Assembly (NCBI RefSeq): GCF_007655135.1
Contig: NC_045128.1
Span: 19,934,811-19,998,810 of the forward strand
Direction of reading: 5' to 3'
Length of the DNA: 64,000 nt
Source: Punica granatum
Taxonomy: Eukaryota > Streptophyta > Magnoliopsida > Myrtales > Lythraceae
The notes beneath the pieces were generated by a model. It was not told where the DNA came from. It did no database searches and was given only the letters and a program-made list of their open reading frames with translations. The position numbers were made by a program, and so were the translations under genes. This document shows positions 60,461 through 64,000 of this stretch, in pieces; within the stretch, counting starts at the first letter, position 1; every line of letters begins with the position of its first letter.

Positions 60461-63195
60461 CTCTTGAAGGTCCCATCCCGCATCTCGGGACTAGGTATGG
60501 CCATTCTCGACTTAGAGGAGCTAGGACTTTTACATTCTCATTGCGTTTATGGAGTTATAAGGGGTTTTATGTATGTTTTATTTCCAAGTTTTAATCTTTA
60601 TGCACTTTCCATGTTATACCATGCATATTTATCCTCAATTTATATGCTAGCATGTCGGGAAACACTTGGATCGTAGTCGAGAAGAACATCCCGACCCGGG
60701 AAAGGCAAAGAGCTCACGAGTTTCCCTCTAAGGGAGGTGACCGAATGCTCTCTTGCTCCTTTCGGGCAAGGAACGATCTTCTTGACCCGATCCAAGTTCG
60801 ATTCCCGAGTTTCATCGTATTTTCTCACGTGCATGAAGTCGGTATTGTTTTACCGATTCCTTAAATAACTTGTTTGCGCATGTTTGCATGTTCGAATGCG
60901 TTATTCAAATCATGGCAATACCGACTTTCGTTTAATCGTGTCATTTATCATGTTTGACGTTTAAGCATGCGAGGAATGATTTGAAACGAGACGGGGAAAC
61001 CTCGTGGAACCCCATTCGGGCCATGGGACCTCTCGGCTATCTCCAAGGAGAAGTAACCGAGAGCCTCTTAGATTCATACGGGTTGCATGAGGCTTCCTCT
61101 TCCCGTTTTGAGTCCGTTCTCGGCTTTCGTGTAATTTACAATTTACATTATTGTCACAATATCGCATGAAAATGTCTTTTCAAAACAAAGCATGTATGGA
61201 TTCGAGTATCGATGACTCATTCGGGTCCATTCGGTTACGAGGGTAGTTTCAGTCATTGGACCAAATTATCCTCGATCCTTATGGAATCGTCTTGGTCGTC
61301 GAATCACGAATCGTTTTCACAATTAATGCATTCGGCACAACCCTTAAGCATTAATTTCACGAACAGGTTAATCGGGACGCTCACATGATTAAACCCACTT
61401 CACACTGATAAAGTTTACATGAATTGGCCATTAACTGATAACTCACGTCGATGAGTTGTCAAATGACGTTGGTGCCCTTTTCAAACTTATCAATTTCAAA
61501 ACTCGAAACACGCGGTCTGATGTAGCATGGACTTCTGAAAAGGGCTTCTGTGTCTCAACTTGAGTTTTTACCTGATTCCAAGTAACTCAGGTCAAGATAC
61601 AGAAGATCTTTCTAGATCACTTCCGGGCAGATCGACCGGTTCTTTGACTTTTTTGGGGTTCTTGCACAACCCTGGACGATCCAGGGAATCGGTCGACACC
61701 GGCTACAGGCCGAGGTGGCCCGCACTACGATGTTTCCCCTTTTCTGAAAACAATTTTCAAATAAATGGCAAAATCGTCTTTTCACAATTCAGCGACATCC
61801 TTAGGGTTAGCATGACAGAAACACTACAGTACGGGATAAGAATGGGCTACCTGTTCAGGTGCAGGTTCATCTGCTTAGCCTTTCTTATCTAACTGATGAG
61901 TTTCTATCATCCTAACATAGACTCGGGTAACTAGAACAGTTATCTCTGTCAGAAAACATGCAAAATGCTGATTAACCTTTCACTCGACCTAACCAAACAC
62001 TAGATAATGGTTAGGAGGAATTCTAGATTCCAAATCTAGAGTCAAAACATGAGTTGGCTAATTCAGTGGAAATTCAGTATCACAATACAGAACAACTGTA
62101 AAAGCAATCCACACACACGAGATTTGACTCTCTTTGTCAAGTTCTCAAAACAAAGCTGAATGCTAAAACGTTGGCACGTGCTTGTTTGTCTAGGGTAGGA
62201 TTTGCATGCCAAAATACCCCGGATTAACAACTTGTTAAAACACGTACACTCGATAATAACAAACACCTTGTCTGTTATTAACATGTTGCGTGTTATCTTT
62301 CCGCACCTGTTTGCCATGCGGGTCGAGCCTGATCCCTAGGCCGAATAATATTAGGGTTCAACACCCTAATCATCGATCACAGGGTCCAACGCCCTAATCA
62401 ACACTCACAGGGTCCAACGCCCTATTCAGTGAGAGCGTCCATTGAATTTCAGTTCTTCGGTCTTTTCCCTAAACTCACGATGAGTTAGAGTGGAATAATA
62501 ACCGAATGCGAAACAACTGGAATTCGACCCTTTTGTAATTTGTATTTATTGTTTTCGAGAGCATTGTAAGGATTTTATTTTGTACATTTATTCTGTAAGA
62601 ATTCCAGTCGGTAAGCGAACGGTCCGAGAGTCGAATTAATCGAATCGGTCTAATGCTTGCCCAGATACAAGTAAATCCAAGAACTCGCGGTTCTGGTTCA
62701 CGCAGGGATTCAACCTCCATGGTTCGATGAACTGTAACGCAAGATTGTGAACCAACTCCTCGACATACGGGTTTACTTCTCTCTCGGCTTCTCAACCGAC
62801 ATCGTTTGGTTCGTCGAATCTCCAGTGTCAAAACGTATGAGCCGAGTGCAACTTAATTCATGCGGTAAATCATAAAACATGCAAGCCTAGCAAACCAGAG
62901 TACCGAAAGGGCGTGCGGGATATAGGCCCGCACGTAACATGAACCCCCGAACACGGATTTTTCAGTTCCGTACAGATCAATGCCTTAACAACAAACTAGG
63001 TGTTCCATACCCCTAGACCCGGGTAACTTATCCGCCCTCGACCTTCGGGTCGTAAAATGATAAGTGGCGACTCCTTCTCTCACGCGTGTCCGTCACGCGT
63101 CCCCACGGGAAGGTGGACACACCACCAAGCCGCGCGATCCAAAAGCGCGCAATGCGGGCCCCGACGAGAGTCCACAATCGGGTCCGTACAACGCT

Positions 63196-63634
63196 AAGAT
63201 AGTGAACCGATTCCTCGACGCACAAGCCTACTCATCTTTCGGACTCTTGGCCCAACTTGATCAATTCATCGACTTTACGGTGTCAAAACGGGCGAGTCAA
63301 GTGCAACCCTAAATCACGCGGTAAATAAACAAAAACGGCAAGCCTAACAAACTAGAGTACCGAAAGGGCGTGCGGGATATAGGCCCGCAAGTAATAGAAC
63401 CCCTGAATTCGGAATTTTCAGTTCCGCATGACCATTGCCTTAGCATTTAGGTGTACCCCGTACCCCTAGACCCTGGCGACTCAACGGCCCTCGACCTATG
63501 GGTCGTAAATAGTAAGTGGCGACTCCTTCTCACGCGTGTCCGTCGCGTGTCCCCGGAAAGGTGGACACTCCCAAGCCGCGTTGCATAGGCTTCGCGCATG
63601 CGTGCCCCGACGAGATGAAATTCGGGTGCGCACA
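63196..63634 (+). repeat. 3' LTR of element D, last part
   Basis: Continues directly from position 57697 when E and one ACGCT are set aside, matching 46233-46671 of the 5' LTR, and ends GGTGCGCACA at 63634. The GCCCC that follows is D's right target duplication. Confidence 0.92.
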
Positions 63635-63639
63635 GCCCC

Positions 63640-64000
63640 GGCCCAGTATTTACTGCTTTTGGGCTCCGGCCCCGCATTTACCGCTTTTAGGTTTTGACAC
63701 CTCGCATTTACTGCTTTTAGGCTCATCTAAAATTCAAAATCGACTTGGATTCAAATTCATCCAAGCGATACTCCGAGGAGCAATTCTAATCCTTCAACCG
63801 CAAAAGATCACAAGCAACAGCTCCGACGAACAGAGCATGGCCCTACCCACCCGCCACGAAAGTCACTAGCACGGTCACATCTTCGACCGGAGAATGATCC
63901 TTGCCCACCCTCCACTGTGGCCATCAACCAGCCACTGGGGCAACATGCACTCTTCCCTAAACTCTCTTTTACATTCATATGCATTCCCAAACAAGCTCTT
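63640..64000 (+). mobile_element. Element C internal region, continuation after D
   Basis: Begins with the remaining GC-rich array (63640-63720), then sequence almost identical to 48820-49080 of D (AAAATCGACTTGGATTCAAA, GACTCCGACGAACAGAGCATGG-like). C continues beyond the window. No reading frame with recognised domains. Confidence 0.87.

Larger units (their letters stand above)
57698..63190 (+). mobile_element. Solo LTR E, Tat/Ogre-like family (5.49 kb)
   Basis: Starts TGTCAGCACCCCATTTTAGC and ends GGGTCCGTACA, with a perfect ACGCT target duplication (57693-57697, 63191-63195) on both sides. It has no PBS, PPT or coding region, so it is a solo LTR left by recombination between the two LTRs of a full element. 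Its sequence is clearly diverged from LTRs B-D (a sister family); the LTR end resembles G. TATA at 59318-59325; three ~190-bp units at about 59890-60460. No gene inside. Confidence 0.95.
41896..63634 (+). mobile_element. Complete noncoding Tat/Ogre-like element D (LARD-like)
   Basis: 5' LTR 41896-46671, PBS 46675-46693, internal region 46672-53125, PPT ~53112-53125, 3' LTR 53126-57697 plus 63196-63634 (interrupted by E). It is flanked by a perfect GCCCC target duplication (41891-41895, 63635-63639). Without E it is ~16.2 kb. I find no gag, protease, RT, RNase H or integrase motif on either strand of the internal region, so it is non-autonomous and matches the 'large retrotransposon derivative' type. 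Terminal and primer signals fit Tat/Ogre. It sits inside the GC-rich array of its sister element C. Confidence 0.92.

Noticed and set aside
53126..63634. A single ~10.5-kb LTR
   Set aside because: The middle 5.49 kb has its own TGTCAGC...GTACA ends and ACGCT duplication, so it is an insertion (E).

Overview
This is plant nuclear DNA, most likely from a dicot. The signs are one spliced gene with short exons and AT-rich GT-AG introns, Ty3/gypsy and Ty1/copia LTR retrotransposons, a foldback element, and no prokaryotic gene organisation. Species cannot be fixed from the sequence. About 53 kb of the 64 kb is LTR-retrotransposon DNA, which fits a repeat-rich, perhaps pericentromeric, region.

Layout. 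(1) 1-3315 is a small nest of LTR fragments: the first ~1.6 kb of a very long Tat/Ogre-like LTR on the minus strand (H), a truncated copia LTR on the minus strand, and the last ~0.8 kb of another Tat/Ogre-like LTR on the plus strand (G). (2) 3560-4390 is a foldback/MITE-like inverted repeat. (3) 5065-10894 holds the only cellular gene I can support: ten exons encoding a ~281-residue protein with a FYVE-type zinc finger, a Cys-rich motif and C-terminal ankyrin repeats. (4) 11241-15333 is AT-rich intergenic DNA with decayed repeat sequence and no supported gene. (5) 15334-28535 is gypsy element A on the minus strand, heavily mutated. Its gag is split by a younger relative, element F (19700-26522, TSD GGTCT). 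Both have LTRs of the form TGATG...CATCA, an initiator-Met-type PBS, and an LTR that overlaps the 3' end of pol; I know these as features of CRM-type (centromeric) chromoviruses. (6) From 28536 to the window end lies a stack of Tat/Ogre-like giant-LTR elements with no recognisable protein domains.

The stack can be read from junctions. B is inserted in the 5' LTR of A. C starts inside B, 93 bp past the end of B's LTR. D (41896-63634) is inserted in C with a perfect GCCCC target duplication. A solo LTR, E (57698-63190), is inserted in the 3' LTR of D with a perfect ACGCT duplication. This is five levels of insertion (A<-B<-C<-D<-E), plus F as a side branch in A. D is complete (LTR, PBS, internal region, PPT, LTR) but its 6.45-kb internal region encodes no gag or pol. 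It carries two tandem-repeat arrays instead, so it must rely on proteins from another element.

I found no prokaryote-type system, RNA gene or CRISPR array. The observations most worth checking are the insertion stack, the noncoding D-type elements with their satellite-like arrays, the TTGTTT/AAACAA hairpins conserved between the A and F LTRs, the 190-bp repeats inside the giant LTRs, and the foldback element next to the FYVE-ankyrin gene.
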